Shown: piece after piece, positions 8,166 to 19,588 of the stretch
How the letters are laid out: each line of letters begins with the position of its first letter
Position numbering within the stretch: position 1 is the first letter of the stretch
Source of the DNA: Acidimicrobiia bacterium
Lineage (GTDB): Bacteria > Actinomycetota > Acidimicrobiia > Acidimicrobiales > Poriferisodalaceae
Assembly (NCBI GenBank): GCA_022822525.1
Contig: JAJEBN010000106.1
Span: 1 to 64,000 of the forward strand
Direction: 5' to 3'
DNA length: 64,000 nt
Notes under the pieces: generated by a model
The model's database searches: none
Told to the model about the DNA's origin: nothing
The model's input: only the letters and a program-made list of their open reading frames with translations
Program-made: the position numbers and the translations under genes

Positions 8166-8831
8166 CTACAGCAGCTTGGCGAGGTCTTCCCGGCTGGCCC
8201 AGCCGAATGCGATCATCGCATCGCCGTTGGCCGCGTCGTAGTCATCGAACAGCGCGTTGAGCTCCGGGGAGGTCTTCTCGGGCCGCGGGGCGGTGTGGTT
8301 CAGCACGAACGAGGGTCCGCCGTCGCCGTAGACCTTGAACTCGCGTGCCTTGTACTCCCCCTGCACCTCAAAGCGCTTCGCGAGACGGCGCCCCCAGGCA
8401 CGATCCTCGCCGTTCGGCTCGTAGCCGGGGCGGGGGACCACGCGATCCAGCGGCTTGAATGCGGTGAACGCGGCGGCATCAGCCATCTGGCAGGCCACCA
8501 GCACGTCCTCGTCCGGGAATGCCAGCACCGCCCGGCGGAGCTGATCGGTCACCATCGCACGCAAGGCGCTGTCGCGTCTCGCTGAGCGACGTGTCGCACC
8601 GGCACCCATCAGCACCGTCGGGTCGCCGCCTACCCGCTCAAGCGTGCAGAAGCCGTATGCGGCCAGCTTGGCGCCATCCCGTACATGTGTGATGAGCACC
8701 CAGGCATCACGCTGCTTCGAGAGATGCCCGACGTCGAAGTGCACCTGCTCGCCGGTGACCAGCTCGGCCATCTCAGAGATCTCGGCATCGCTCAGTGCCG
8801 TGCAGTCCTTGGTTTCAACCTCGAGGGCCAT
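8166..8831 (-). CDS. Conserved hypothetical protein
   Basis: A 221-residue soluble protein with no signal peptide or membrane segment that I can see. It contains WVLITHVRDGAKLAAYGFCTLERVGG and a charged segment RRDSALRAMVTDQLRRAVLAF, an alternation of strands and helices that could be a GNAT-like fold; I cannot confirm this. Codon use and the clean single-frame run support a real gene. It lies 50 bp upstream of the nitroreductase on the same strand, which suggests cotranscription. Confidence 0.6.
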   Translation of the reverse strand: MALEVETKDCTALSDAEISEMAELVTGEQVHFDVGHLSKQRDAWVLITHVRDGAKLAAYGFCTLERVGGDPTVLMGAGATRRSARRDSALRAMVTDQLRRAVLAFPDEDVLVACQMADAAAFTAFKPLDRVVPRPGYEPNGEDRAWGRRLAKRFEVQGEYKAREFKVYGDGGPSFVLNHTAPRPEKTSPELNALFDDYDAANGDAMIAFGWASREDLAKLL

Positions 8832-8979
8832 GTGATCTTCGCTCCCTGCAGTGCTCGCTGGCCGTTCCCCCGACGGCGCGGCCAGGCAGTTCCGTCAGTG
8901 CTCCTTCAATGCGTGCCCGCGCCCGGGTGGCGGCGATGCCCGACATGCGGCTCGCGCCGCCCGTCCGAACTTGCCTCGC

Positions 8980-9477
8980 TCACAGGTAGACCCCGCTGCG
9001 TTCGGCCGAAACCGCAGGGCGAGGCTGCGCACCAGCTTCCAGGGCGTTGCCGCGCATGCTGCGCAGCTGCCGTTCCGCCATCATCTGCTGCGCCGACACG
9101 GCTGCCTGGATGCCATGGAACAGCCCTTCGAGCCATCCCACGAGCTGAGCCTGAGCGATTCGCAGCTCGGGACCTGAGGGGACGTCCTCGTCGAAGGAGA
9201 ACGTCAGCCGATTCAGCTCCTCAGCAAGCGGTTCGGAAATTGCCGTGGCCAATTCCTCGACCGACTGGTGGTACACATCGCGCATCCGGTCGCGTCCTGC
9301 TTCGTCGAGTTCGGCATGACGAACTTCTTCGAGCAGCTTGCGGACCATGCCGCCGATGCGCATCAGCTTCGCCGGTTCGGGCACGAACGGTTCATCGTCG
9401 GTGTCGCCACCAGCGTGGAGTGCTCCATCGAGCAGCTCGCCCTGTTCTGGCTGTCGCACTGGGTCGCCGGCCATCAC
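8980..9477 (-). CDS. bpa: Bacterial proteasome activator Bpa (PafE)
   Basis: A 165-residue helical protein matching the Bpa/PafE family (Rv3780, 174 aa in M. tuberculosis). The conserved block is GPELRIAQAQLVGWLEGLFH. The C-terminus is GVYL, equivalent to the GQYL tail with which the ring-shaped Bpa docks into the 20S proteasome and opens its gate without ATP. Its presence implies a proteasome system elsewhere in the genome. The start could be GTG 9477 or ATG 9474. About 150 bp downstream (8832-8979) hold no visible gene. Confidence 0.88.
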   Translation of the reverse strand: MMAGDPVRQPEQGELLDGALHAGGDTDDEPFVPEPAKLMRIGGMVRKLLEEVRHAELDEAGRDRMRDVYHQSVEELATAISEPLAEELNRLTFSFDEDVPSGPELRIAQAQLVGWLEGLFHGIQAAVSAQQMMAERQLRSMRGNALEAGAQPRPAVSAERSGVYL

Positions 9478-9556
9478 CGCGAGGCTATCTGGCAGAAGCC
9501 CTTTCCCGTCCGGCCAGGAACCCGCCGAACCGCATGAACACAGGGTCGACAGCCTG

Positions 9557-10666
9557 TTACAGCAGAAGAAAGGGGACCAGCATTTCCTCCGCCGTCAGCC
9601 CCCCATGCCGGCCGATCAGCGGGTGATGCGGCAGGTCCTCATCGGGCATCGTGAACGCACTCAGCGCCCGAGGCACGAGCACGACATCGCCGAGGCGGCG
9701 CCGGGCGGGCGCCGTGACGTGGTGGCCCAGCCATCGTTCGTCCAGGACTTGGGAGAACGGAGCGACCTCTGCGATCGACTCGTAGCTTCCGCAGGCGTCA
9801 ACCAGGTCGGCGGCGGTGCCAGGACGTGCGTGCAGCCACAGCATCCGGGCCTCGCCCGACCAGCCGCTTGTGAGCGCCACGACGTCGGGCTCGACCATGA
9901 CGGGCGGCTCGAGGATCTCGACGAGGCCGTGGTCGGCAGTGACCGCGAGCGGTACCTCAGCGGGCAGCGCGGCACGCAATGCGCCCGCGAGCTGCTCCAC
10001 TGCGGCCAGCACAGTCCTGTACTCGGGGCCGAGGCCGAATTCGTGTGCGGTCTTGTCAAGGCTGTCGTAGTAGGCGAGCACGAGCGGGTATCGCTGGCCA
10101 ACAGCGTCTCGCACCGACTCGATGAGGTCGCCGGGGTCGCTCCACCCGCAGAATGTCCCGCCGCGCAGATGCGCTGTGGTGAACCCGCTGTGGCGGAATT
10201 CCGCACGAGTCACGACTGCGGCCGACCTGCCGCAGAAGGGCACGACGGGCTGCAGTTCGGCTGCGGGCACGGCGGCCCGCGCATCCTGGCCTCCCGCTCG
10301 CCAGCGCAACGTGTTCAGCAGTCCGAGCCGGGTCGGCACGCGATAGCCGACCAAGCCGTGCTCACCGGGTGCCGCTCCTGTCGTGAGCGACGTCAGCGCC
10401 GTCGCGGTCGTGCTGGGCGCAACCGTCGTGACCGGGGCGCTGGTGTCACTGGCCGCCGCGAGCGACGGAGCGAGCGTGCGATGACGTCGCAATTGATGCC
10501 AGCCGAGCCCGTCGACGACCAGCACGACCACCGTCGACGCAGCCGAGACGGCGTCGTCGATGAGCGCCGAATCCACGCCGGCGAGGATGCCCGGCACCAT
10601 CTCGGTGATGCAGCGTCCGCCGTAGCTGGGCAGCGTGCGTTCGAGCGAGAGCGGCTCTGCGGTCAT
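9557..10666 (-). CDS. Alkaline phosphatase-superfamily (nucleotide pyrophosphatase-like) protein
   Basis: A 369-residue protein of the alkaline phosphatase/phosphodiesterase superfamily. The first metal site is VVVLVVDGLGW. The nucleophile Thr lies in APSTTATALTSLTTG, as in type I nucleotide pyrophosphatases, and further metal ligands are in YYDSLDKTAHEFG and TADHGLVE. It probably hydrolyses phosphodiesters or phosphonates; the substrate is unknown. No signal peptide is apparent. ATG 10666 is preferred over GTG 10693 because the family sequence begins just after it. The gene is divergent from the Rrf2 gene. Confidence 0.82.
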   Translation of the reverse strand: MTAEPLSLERTLPSYGGRCITEMVPGILAGVDSALIDDAVSAASTVVVLVVDGLGWHQLRRHRTLAPSLAAASDTSAPVTTVAPSTTATALTSLTTGAAPGEHGLVGYRVPTRLGLLNTLRWRAGGQDARAAVPAAELQPVVPFCGRSAAVVTRAEFRHSGFTTAHLRGGTFCGWSDPGDLIESVRDAVGQRYPLVLAYYDSLDKTAHEFGLGPEYRTVLAAVEQLAGALRAALPAEVPLAVTADHGLVEILEPPVMVEPDVVALTSGWSGEARMLWLHARPGTAADLVDACGSYESIAEVAPFSQVLDERWLGHHVTAPARRRLGDVVLVPRALSAFTMPDEDLPHHPLIGRHGGLTAEEMLVPFLLL

Positions 10667-10713
10667 GCTGCGGACCCTACGACTCACAAGCACCGCAGGG
10701 CTACGCTGCCAGC

Positions 10714-11160
10714 GTGGCGGTCTCGACGCGGGGGGACTACGCGAGCCGGGCGCTGCTGTCCCTGGTCCTCAACGACAACGGCAGGCCGACATCGGTGCGC
10801 GACATCGCGGAGCGCACGGGCCTGCCTCAGCCATACCTCGAGCAGATCTTGCTGGCACTCAAGGGCGCCGGGCTTGTCCGGTCCAAGCGGGGGGTCGGCG
10901 GCGGTTACGTCATGGCTCGCGATCCCTCCGAGGTCACTATCGGGATGATCGTTCGGGCGGTCGACGGCCCGATCGCGCTCGGCGACTTCGGCCAGCCGCA
11001 CCAGGACGGAGCCTGCGATCACGAGGGACAGTGCGTGCTGCTGGCGATCTGGGACTCGGTAGGCCGTCGCATGCGTGCCGAACTCGATTCCTACAGCCTG
11101 GCGGCCGTCGCCGAAGTGGCCCGCGGGAGGGCGCCGTGGCCCGGGGTGCCGTCCGACTAG
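10714..11160 (+). CDS. Rrf2-family transcriptional regulator
   Basis: A 148-residue regulator with an N-terminal winged helix (YASRALLSLVLN, SVRDIAERTGLPQPYLEQIL) and the signature wing LVRSKRGVGGGYVMARDP. Two cysteines in CDHEGQC (CX5C) could help ligate an Fe-S cluster, but the third Cys of IscR is not present. The promoter regions of this gene and the divergent phosphatase gene share 47 bp, so it may regulate that neighbour. The start is GTG. Confidence 0.88.
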   Translation: MAVSTRGDYASRALLSLVLNDNGRPTSVRDIAERTGLPQPYLEQILLALKGAGLVRSKRGVGGGYVMARDPSEVTIGMIVRAVDGPIALGDFGQPHQDGACDHEGQCVLLAIWDSVGRRMRAELDSYSLAAVAEVARGRAPWPGVPSD

Positions 11161-11173
11161 CACGACGTGCGAC

Positions 11174-12124
11174 TCAGCGGGCGGCGAGCACCCCGGGGTC
11201 GGATCCGAACCCGCGCAATGCCTCCGCGAAATCCTCCGGGATCGGCGCCTCAAAGCTCATCTCGGTGCCGGCCGATGGATGCCGGAAAGCCAGTTCGTGC
11301 GCGTGCAGCAGCGGCCGGCCGATGCCGAACGGGTCGGCGACGCCGTAGGCGAGATCTCCGAGCAGCGGCAGGCCGATGCTGGCGAGATGCACCCGGATCT
11401 GATGGGTTCGTCCGGTCTCCAGCCCGCAGCGCAACAGGGATGCCTCGGCGGGGTGATCGAACGTCTCGACAACACGGTAGTGGGTCCGTGCCGGGCGGCC
11501 ATCGGCCCGGATGGCCATCATCGTTCTCTTGGCCGGATCGCGGCCGATCGGGGCATCCACCGTGCCGGTCGGCGAAGCTGCAACGCCACGGGCGAGGGCC
11601 GCGTAGACCCGCCGAACGACACGCTTCGAGATCTGGCTGACGAGGCTGTCGTAGGCCGTCGCGCTGCGGGCGCACACCAGGACGCCGCTCGTTCCCCGAT
11701 CGAGCCGGTGGACGATGCCTCCCCTGCCGGGCTCACCTACCTGGGCCATTTCGGGATAGCGCGCTGCGAGCGCATCGGCCAGCGTGCCGTCCAAATGACC
11801 TGATCCCTGATGGGTCACGACGCCGGAAGGCTTGTTCACCACCACGACATCGTCGTCGGCATGCAGGATCTCAAAAGGGGCTTGCAGGGTCGTCCGTTGG
11901 GCCGCCGTCGCTGCAGCAGGCACCTCAGCGAGTTCGATCACTGTTCCCGGATGCAACCGCTGCGAGCCAGTGCGTACCCGTTCACCGTCGACGATCACGC
12001 CCCCTTCCGACACCAGGCGCGCTGTGGAGGACCGGGATTCACCCGTCAGCAACGACAGCGCCCGGTCGAGCCGTTCACCGCCCAGAGATTCCGGGATCTC
12101 GATGCGGCGGAGCGGCTTGATCAC
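11174..12124 (-). CDS. rluD: RluD-family 23S rRNA pseudouridine synthase
   Basis: A 316-residue RluA/RluD-type enzyme. An N-terminal S4 RNA-binding domain (GGERLDRALSLLT to GERVRTGSQRL) is followed by a catalytic domain. The conserved catalytic motif HRLDRGTSGVLV contains the active-site Asp, and LETGRTHQIRVHLASIGLPLLGD is nearby. The GTG start at 12124 overlaps the lspA stop as GTGA, so the two are translationally coupled, a common lspA-rluD arrangement. The enzyme modifies uridines of 23S rRNA; the exact sites are inferred. Confidence 0.92.
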   Translation of the reverse strand: MIKPLRRIEIPESLGGERLDRALSLLTGESRSSTARLVSEGGVIVDGERVRTGSQRLHPGTVIELAEVPAAATAAQRTTLQAPFEILHADDDVVVVNKPSGVVTHQGSGHLDGTLADALAARYPEMAQVGEPGRGGIVHRLDRGTSGVLVCARSATAYDSLVSQISKRVVRRVYAALARGVAASPTGTVDAPIGRDPAKRTMMAIRADGRPARTHYRVVETFDHPAEASLLRCGLETGRTHQIRVHLASIGLPLLGDLAYGVADPFGIGRPLLHAHELAFRHPSAGTEMSFEAPIPEDFAEALRGFGSDPGVLAAR

Positions 12125-12669
12125 CCCGCGGTCCCTTGTGCAGCCACCCGGGCACGCCGCTCGCTCGAGTACAGATGCACCAGCACCACGGCAAGCCCAA
12201 CCGTGATGGCGGCATCGGCGACGTTGAAGATCGGCCACCACTGCAGGTCGATGAAGTCCACCACCGCGCCCCGGCCCCAGCCCGCACCGCGAAACACCCG
12301 GTCGGCGAGGTTGCCCAGCGCACCGCCGATGATTCCCCCGAGTCCGAGCGCGCCCCACACGCTCTCGACTCGCCGGCGCGAGGTCCACAAGACTCCCACG
12401 ATCACGATGGCCGCCAATGCCAGCACTGGGCCCAAACCCCGGCCTGCGGAGAACGCGAACCCCGTGTTGTGCGCGAGCCGGAAACGCAACGTCCACGCCA
12501 GCTCGATGATCCGATCGTCGAGCGCTGCAACAGCCCACGCCTTCGTGGCTTGATCTGCAACAAGGACCGTCACGCAGGTGCCAGAGATCCAGCGGTTGCG
12601 CGACAAGCGATCCCGTGCTCGAGCAGATTGTTCAGCGGTCACCCATGAACACGCTAGGGCCGGCGCCAA
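12121..12669 (-). CDS. lspA: Lipoprotein signal peptidase (signal peptidase II)
   Basis: A 182-residue membrane protease that cleaves prolipoprotein signal peptides after diacylglyceryl transfer. The catalytic aspartates are in GNLADRVF and FNVADAAI. VADQATKAWA and NTGFAFS are also typical, and four membrane segments are expected. The start at 12669 overlaps the preceding dksA-like gene by 16 bp; GTG 12642 is an alternative that gives no overlap. It is cotranscribed with rluD. Confidence 0.93.
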   Translation of the reverse strand: MAPALACSWVTAEQSARARDRLSRNRWISGTCVTVLVADQATKAWAVAALDDRIIELAWTLRFRLAHNTGFAFSAGRGLGPVLALAAIVIVGVLWTSRRRVESVWGALGLGGIIGGALGNLADRVFRGAGWGRGAVVDFIDLQWWPIFNVADAAITVGLAVVLVHLYSSERRARVAAQGTAG

Positions 12670-13166
12670 GCCGGTCCGCTGCTCTTGACTTCCACTCGCA
12701 TGGACGCATGCGGGATGGCTTCGAGGCGCTCCTTCGGAATGGGCTTGCCCGAGACGACGCAGATCCCGTAGGTGCCGTCGTCGATGCGGGCCAGAGCAGC
12801 ATCGATCTCGGCGATCTCTTCACGCTCGCGTGCCGAGATCTGCAACGCCCGCTCGCGCTCGACGGCGATGGAGTCTCCCTCTCCGGATTCCTCGTCGAAT
12901 TGCACGTCGCCTGGTTCGCGCTCGCTGACGAGCTGTTCGGCCTCGGCCTCGTAGCGTTCGGCATGTTCGGTGTAGCGGCGACGTTCGGCGAGCAATGCCT
13001 GTCGCTGCTTGTCCAGGAATGCCTCGCTGAAGCGCTGCTTGGCACTGCGCTTGCGGGGCGCTGACTTTTTTGCGGGAGCCTTGCGGGCACCACCCGACTT
13101 ATTGGCCGCAGTACCGGCCTTGTTCGCGGCGGTCTTGCGGGCAGAAGCCTTCTTTGCTGTCGCCAT
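12654..13166 (-). CDS. DksA/TraR-like protein with Lys/Ala-rich N-terminus, zinc site lost
   Basis: A 170-residue protein. Residues 1-45 are rich in Lys and Ala (AKK, RKAPAKKSAPRKR), like a histone H1 tail. Residues 50-130 form an acidic coiled coil. The C-terminus GTYGICVVSGKPIPKERLEA matches the DksA/TraR zinc-finger region. Only Cys136 remains, however: the second knuckle reads ASMRVEVK instead of carrying two cysteines, so the C4 zinc site is gone. DksA-family proteins bind RNA polymerase through its secondary channel. The tail may bind nucleic acid. ATG 13166 is chosen because the tail starts there. Confidence 0.75.
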   Translation of the reverse strand: MATAKKASARKTAANKAGTAANKSGGARKAPAKKSAPRKRSAKQRFSEAFLDKQRQALLAERRRYTEHAERYEAEAEQLVSEREPGDVQFDEESGEGDSIAVERERALQISAREREEIAEIDAALARIDDGTYGICVVSGKPIPKERLEAIPHASMRVEVKSSGPAWRRP

Positions 13167-13332
13167 GGCCCATCCCCCCGGTACAGCGAAGCGGCAGTCT
13201 AGGTCCCCGCCTTCGAACGCGGGCGGAACCGAACTGGCCGTCGATCTCGGTGTCGCGGGGATACCCTCACCGGGTCGTGAGCCGGCCCGCACCTCGGGAC
13301 GGCCTGAACGGGGCCTGCAGGAGGCGCGGGTG

Positions 13333-16500
<3,168 letters not shown>

Positions 16501-16511
16501 GGGACGACCAG

Positions 16512-17186
16512 CTAGGCGGACAGGGGCTCCTTGCGGATGAGCGCGTCCAGGAAGGGGTCATCGAGCTCTTCCAGCGTGAGCGGGGGTCCGCCCGCAGAGA
16601 TCTCAGCCTCGGCATCCTCGGACTCGTCCGCTTCGAGGTCGCTGCGGTGCTCAGCCCCGGCCCCGGCGATGGAATCCTGGACAGTATCGATGTGCTCGGC
16701 TGCACCTGAGGCCAGGGGCGCAACCACCGCAGGCATGGCTGCGGATTCTGGGGCTGAACGCACCGGCGCGGCGACGGGCCCGGCGTCAGGCACGACGTCA
16801 TCGTCGGCATCTGTGTCGGCGATCTGTTCGGGTGCCTCCGTGACGGCCACGTCGTAACCGGCATCAGCCAGCGTCCGGGAGATCTCGGCGGCAACGAGCT
16901 TCGAGAGAGCGTCGGTCAGATCGTCGGATGCCGACTTGAACGCTTCATCGAGAGCCTGACTGCCGGCCGCCTGCAGCGCGGCAAGCGCCTCGGCGATCTG
17001 GGCAACCGTGTCGGGTGCGAGCCGAACCTCGACGGGCCGACCGGGCGTGCCGGCCTCGACCCCGGCCATGCGCGTGTCCATCTCCGCGACGCGCGCCGCG
17101 AGGGCCGCGACTTGGTCCCCGATGCGCTCGAGCAGACCGGCGCCCTGGGAGGCGGTCGATTCATCGGGGTCAGTTGGGCTCGCCAT
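16512..17186 (-). CDS. Acidic coiled-coil protein of unknown function
   Basis: A 224-residue acidic protein that I do not recognise. Residues 15-50 (LLERIGDQVAALAARVAEMD) and 60-110 are predicted helical with heptad-like spacing. The middle is a low-complexity Ala/Pro/Asp linker, and the C-terminal end LEELDDPFLDALIRKEPL looks like a short docking peptide. There is no signal peptide or membrane segment. It sits directly downstream of yggT, where divIVA/wag31 is found in many Actinomycetota, but it lacks the DivIVA N-terminal domain. A division or polarity role is only a positional guess. Confidence 0.6.
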   Translation of the reverse strand: MASPTDPDESTASQGAGLLERIGDQVAALAARVAEMDTRMAGVEAGTPGRPVEVRLAPDTVAQIAEALAALQAAGSQALDEAFKSASDDLTDALSKLVAAEISRTLADAGYDVAVTEAPEQIADTDADDDVVPDAGPVAAPVRSAPESAAMPAVVAPLASGAAEHIDTVQDSIAGAGAEHRSDLEADESEDAEAEISAGGPPLTLEELDDPFLDALIRKEPLSA

Positions 17187-17233
17187 GGCGCGGAATGTAC
17201 CAGCGCAACTGCCATTCGGCAGGACTGCGGCTA

Positions 17234-17503
17234 TTACCTCCCGCAGCCCAGCAGGAAACTCGAAACGAGCACCTGCAGCGCGATGATCAGCACGATCGGC
17301 GAGAGATCAAGCGAGACCCGGCCCATTCGCACCGCCGGAAGAGCGCGCCGCAGCGGTCCCATCACCGGCTCGGTGATACGCACCAGCCACGTGCGCACCA
17401 CCGTGACCGGGCTGTCAGGCGACAGGGGGATCCAGCTGAAGAGAACCCGGGCGAAGACCGCGAAGGTGTAGATCGACGTCAGCGTGCACAGCAAGCTTCT
17501 CAT
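17234..17503 (-). CDS. YggT-family membrane protein
   Basis: An 89-residue integral membrane protein with two hydrophobic segments (about 9-25 and 65-85). The family motif SWIPLSPDSPVTVVRTWLVRITEPVMGPLRR joins them. YggT proteins are commonly encoded next to sepF in Gram-positive bacteria and are linked to division or osmotic tolerance, with no defined activity. It lies 46 bp downstream of sepF on the same strand. Confidence 0.88.
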   Translation of the reverse strand: MRSLLCTLTSIYTFAVFARVLFSWIPLSPDSPVTVVRTWLVRITEPVMGPLRRALPAVRMGRVSLDLSPIVLIIALQVLVSSFLLGCGR

Positions 17504-17549
17504 CGTTCACCCCAACAACTCGTGCCACGGCATTCGGGGGGCAGACGTC

Positions 17550-18050
17550 TCAGTGGCCGGCGCCTTGGGAAGGCAGCGCCTCGTGTCCGCTGCCGCTGAC
17601 GACGACGTTGACAGGCACCAGCATGTAGACGGCGTTGGCGACCTTGCGCATCTCGCCGTCACGGGCGTAGCACAGGCCGCTGGCGAAATCCAGCAGCCGT
17701 CGGGCAGTGTCTCGATCGAGTCCTTGCAGGTTCAGGATGATCGGCTGGTCACGCTTGAAGCGGTCACCGATCTGCTGCGCGTCGTCGAACATCCGGGGCA
17801 TCAGCACAAATGGCTGTGCCCGAGCGGTAGCTACACGACGGACCGCCGCCGAAGGTGGCTGGGCGGTTGCGGGCTGTGGCGCCGTCGCGGTCGGTCGCTC
17901 GACCACCGTGACACCACTCTGGCCAGCCGGCTCGCTGTAGGCGTCGGTGGCGGGGAGCTCGCCCGGCATGGCCCGGTCGGTCGGCGGGGCGTAGGTGTCA
18001 TCGGGCCCGAGGCCCAAATAACTCATCGCTTGTTTCATGAACGACGCCAT
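17550..18050 (-). CDS. sepF: Cell division protein SepF
   Basis: A 166-residue membrane-anchoring partner of FtsZ. The N-terminal amphipathic helix MASFMKQAMSYLGLG is the membrane-binding region. A Pro/Ala-rich linker follows, and then the SepF core (PFVLMPRMFDDAQQIGDRF, LNLQGLDRDTARRLLDFASG), which forms dimers that bind the FtsZ tail. ATG 18050 is chosen because the amphipathic helix starts exactly there; the longer frame to 18149 enters yggS. In the absence of ftsA, SepF is the likely main tether of the Z-ring. Confidence 0.93.
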   Translation of the reverse strand: MASFMKQAMSYLGLGPDDTYAPPTDRAMPGELPATDAYSEPAGQSGVTVVERPTATAPQPATAQPPSAAVRRVATARAQPFVLMPRMFDDAQQIGDRFKRDQPIILNLQGLDRDTARRLLDFASGLCYARDGEMRKVANAVYMLVPVNVVVSGSGHEALPSQGAGH

Positions 18051-18108
18051 GCCGGTCCTCTGGGGAGACACTCTCGAATGGAAAGGGTACCGATACGCAA
18101 AGATAGGT

Positions 18109-18801
18109 TCAGTCACCCGGTGATTCGGTGATCCGTGGCGGGCGCTCACCGAACAGGGCGGTCCCGATGCGTACCATCGTCGAGCCGGCTCGCACCGCCT
18201 GCTCGAGATCCGCGCTCATCCCGATGCAGCGATGCTCGAGTTGATGGCAGTCTGCGAAACGAACGACCTCGGTGAACGCCGCCTCGATATCCGCCGGAGA
18301 ACCCTGCGGTCCGATCGCCATGCAACCGCGCACATCGAGGCCCGCGGCTGTCGCGGCCTCGATCAGGGCCGGTGCATCGGCCGGCGCGCAGCCACCCTGG
18401 GACGAGGCCCCGCTCACATCGAGCTGCACGAAGATCCCTGATCCCGGGCTGTGTCGAGCGATCTCGTGCACGAGACGTGTGCGGTCCACGCTCTGCCACA
18501 GGTCCACGAGCCCAGCGAGCTGACGGACCTTGTTCGATTGCAGGCGCCCGATGAAATGGACCTCGAGCTGCGCTCGCACCATGGCGTCGGCTTGATCCCA
18601 CTTGGCTCGCAGTTCCTGGGCGTAGTTCTCCCCGATCATCGTCAAGCCCGCGGCAGCGGCGGCCTCGAGAGCAGAGGCGTCGAAGCCCTTGGTCACCGCC
18701 AGGATGCCGATGCGCGAGGGGTCCCCGCCGGCGTCGACGATCCGCTGCCGAACGCGATCTGCCCCGCGGGCGACAGCCGCCGGGTCAATCACCGGCCTCA
18801 C
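18109..18801 (-). CDS. YggS-family PLP homeostasis protein
   Basis: A 230-residue alanine racemase-like TIM-barrel protein that binds pyridoxal phosphate. The PLP lysine is in ILAVTKGFDA. Typical motifs are GENYAQE, HFIGRLQSNK, CMAIGPQG and CIGMSADLEQAVRAGSTMVRIGTALFG. It maintains PLP levels and has no known enzymatic reaction. Its start overlaps the pgeF end by 17 bp, the usual Gram-positive order after ftsZ. Confidence 0.92.
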   Translation of the reverse strand: MRPVIDPAAVARGADRVRQRIVDAGGDPSRIGILAVTKGFDASALEAAAAAGLTMIGENYAQELRAKWDQADAMVRAQLEVHFIGRLQSNKVRQLAGLVDLWQSVDRTRLVHEIARHSPGSGIFVQLDVSGASSQGGCAPADAPALIEAATAAGLDVRGCMAIGPQGSPADIEAAFTEVVRFADCHQLEHRCIGMSADLEQAVRAGSTMVRIGTALFGERPPRITESPGD

Positions 18802-19471
18802 CGCTGACCCCGTCGCCTTCGAGGCAGATCAGCAGAGCCGTGCGACCCTGCTCGGCCCTGGCCCGGTGCGAGAAGTAGCGAGTGTCCGACGCCGTGCATC
18901 GCCCCAGCTCGGTGTCGATCACGGCGCCGCTGCGACGGAGTGCCAGCCGCATCCCTTCGGCCAGATCGAGCGATGGCGTGCCCCATGCCGTCGTGCCGCC
19001 GACACCCGGACCTCCCCAGCTCAACGCCTGCGCAAGATCCTCCGCCCCGAACTCATAGTGAGACGCACAGATATGGGGGCCGATGACTGCCCGGACGTGG
19101 CCGAATCCATGATCGGCCAGCTCGGCCAAGGTTGCCTCGACAACGCCACCGAGCATCCCTCGCCATCCGGCGTGAACAGCGGCCACAGCGCTGCGGCCGC
19201 GCGCATCATGCCCGTACAGCGCCGTCGGCACGCAGTCGGCTGTGCGCACGGCCAGGGTCGCCCCTGCGGTCGTCGTCCACGCGGCATCGGCGCAGGCGCC
19301 CGAGCGGTCACCGGGCTGATCGACTCGCACGACGTGGCGGCCATGCACTTGCCGCAGCACCGTCACCGGGGAGCTGGGAGCTCTGTCGACAGGCGCGGCG
19401 TCGCCGTCGGAACGTTCAGAGAAGCAGACTCGAACCGTGCCGTTCCCGGCGACACGGCGCAGCGTCAGCAT
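18785..19471 (-). CDS. pgeF: Peptidoglycan editing factor PgeF (YfiH/laccase domain)
   Basis: A 228-residue multicopper-polyphenol-oxidoreductase-like protein. Metal ligands are visible in RQVHGRHVV, VRTADCVPTALY and VHAGWRGML. In E. coli PgeF removes wrongly incorporated L-Ser from cell-wall precursors; other members have purine nucleoside activities. It lies 117 bp downstream of ftsZ. A perfect 9-bp hairpin stands immediately upstream of its ATG. Confidence 0.9.
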   Translation of the reverse strand: MLTLRRVAGNGTVRVCFSERSDGDAAPVDRAPSSPVTVLRQVHGRHVVRVDQPGDRSGACADAAWTTTAGATLAVRTADCVPTALYGHDARGRSAVAAVHAGWRGMLGGVVEATLAELADHGFGHVRAVIGPHICASHYEFGAEDLAQALSWGGPGVGGTTAWGTPSLDLAEGMRLALRRSGAVIDTELGRCTASDTRYFSHRARAEQGRTALLICLEGDGVSGEAGD

Positions 19472-19477
19472 GGCGGC

Positions 19478-19501
19478 GCTGCTGGGCTCGATCCCAGCAG
19501 C
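19478..19501 (-). other. Hairpin just upstream of pgeF start
   Basis: GCTGCTGGG and CCCAGCAGC are perfect 9-bp arms around a 6-nt loop. On the coding strand the hairpin ends 6 nt before the pgeF ATG and occupies the place where a ribosome binding site would lie. No T-run follows, so it is not a classical terminator. It may separate or damp pgeF translation relative to ftsZ. Confidence 0.45.
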
Positions 19502-19588
19502 TCCGGGCCTCGATGTGCAGGTGCCGATTGATGAGCCCGCGTCGGGGGTTCGAGCTGATTCACGATGACCGAGTTGCCGGTCGAAGCG

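Noticed and set aside
13167..13332. Possible T-box leader upstream of ileS
   Set aside because: Actinobacterial ileS genes often have a T-box, but I could not find the conserved antiterminator (TGGNACC with flanks) or specifier stem; GGCGGAACCGA alone is not enough.
19478..19501. tRNA T-arm-like sequence (GGGCTCGATCCC)
   Set aside because: The loop lacks the first T of TTC and no acceptor, D or anticodon arm can be built upstream; it is simply a hairpin.
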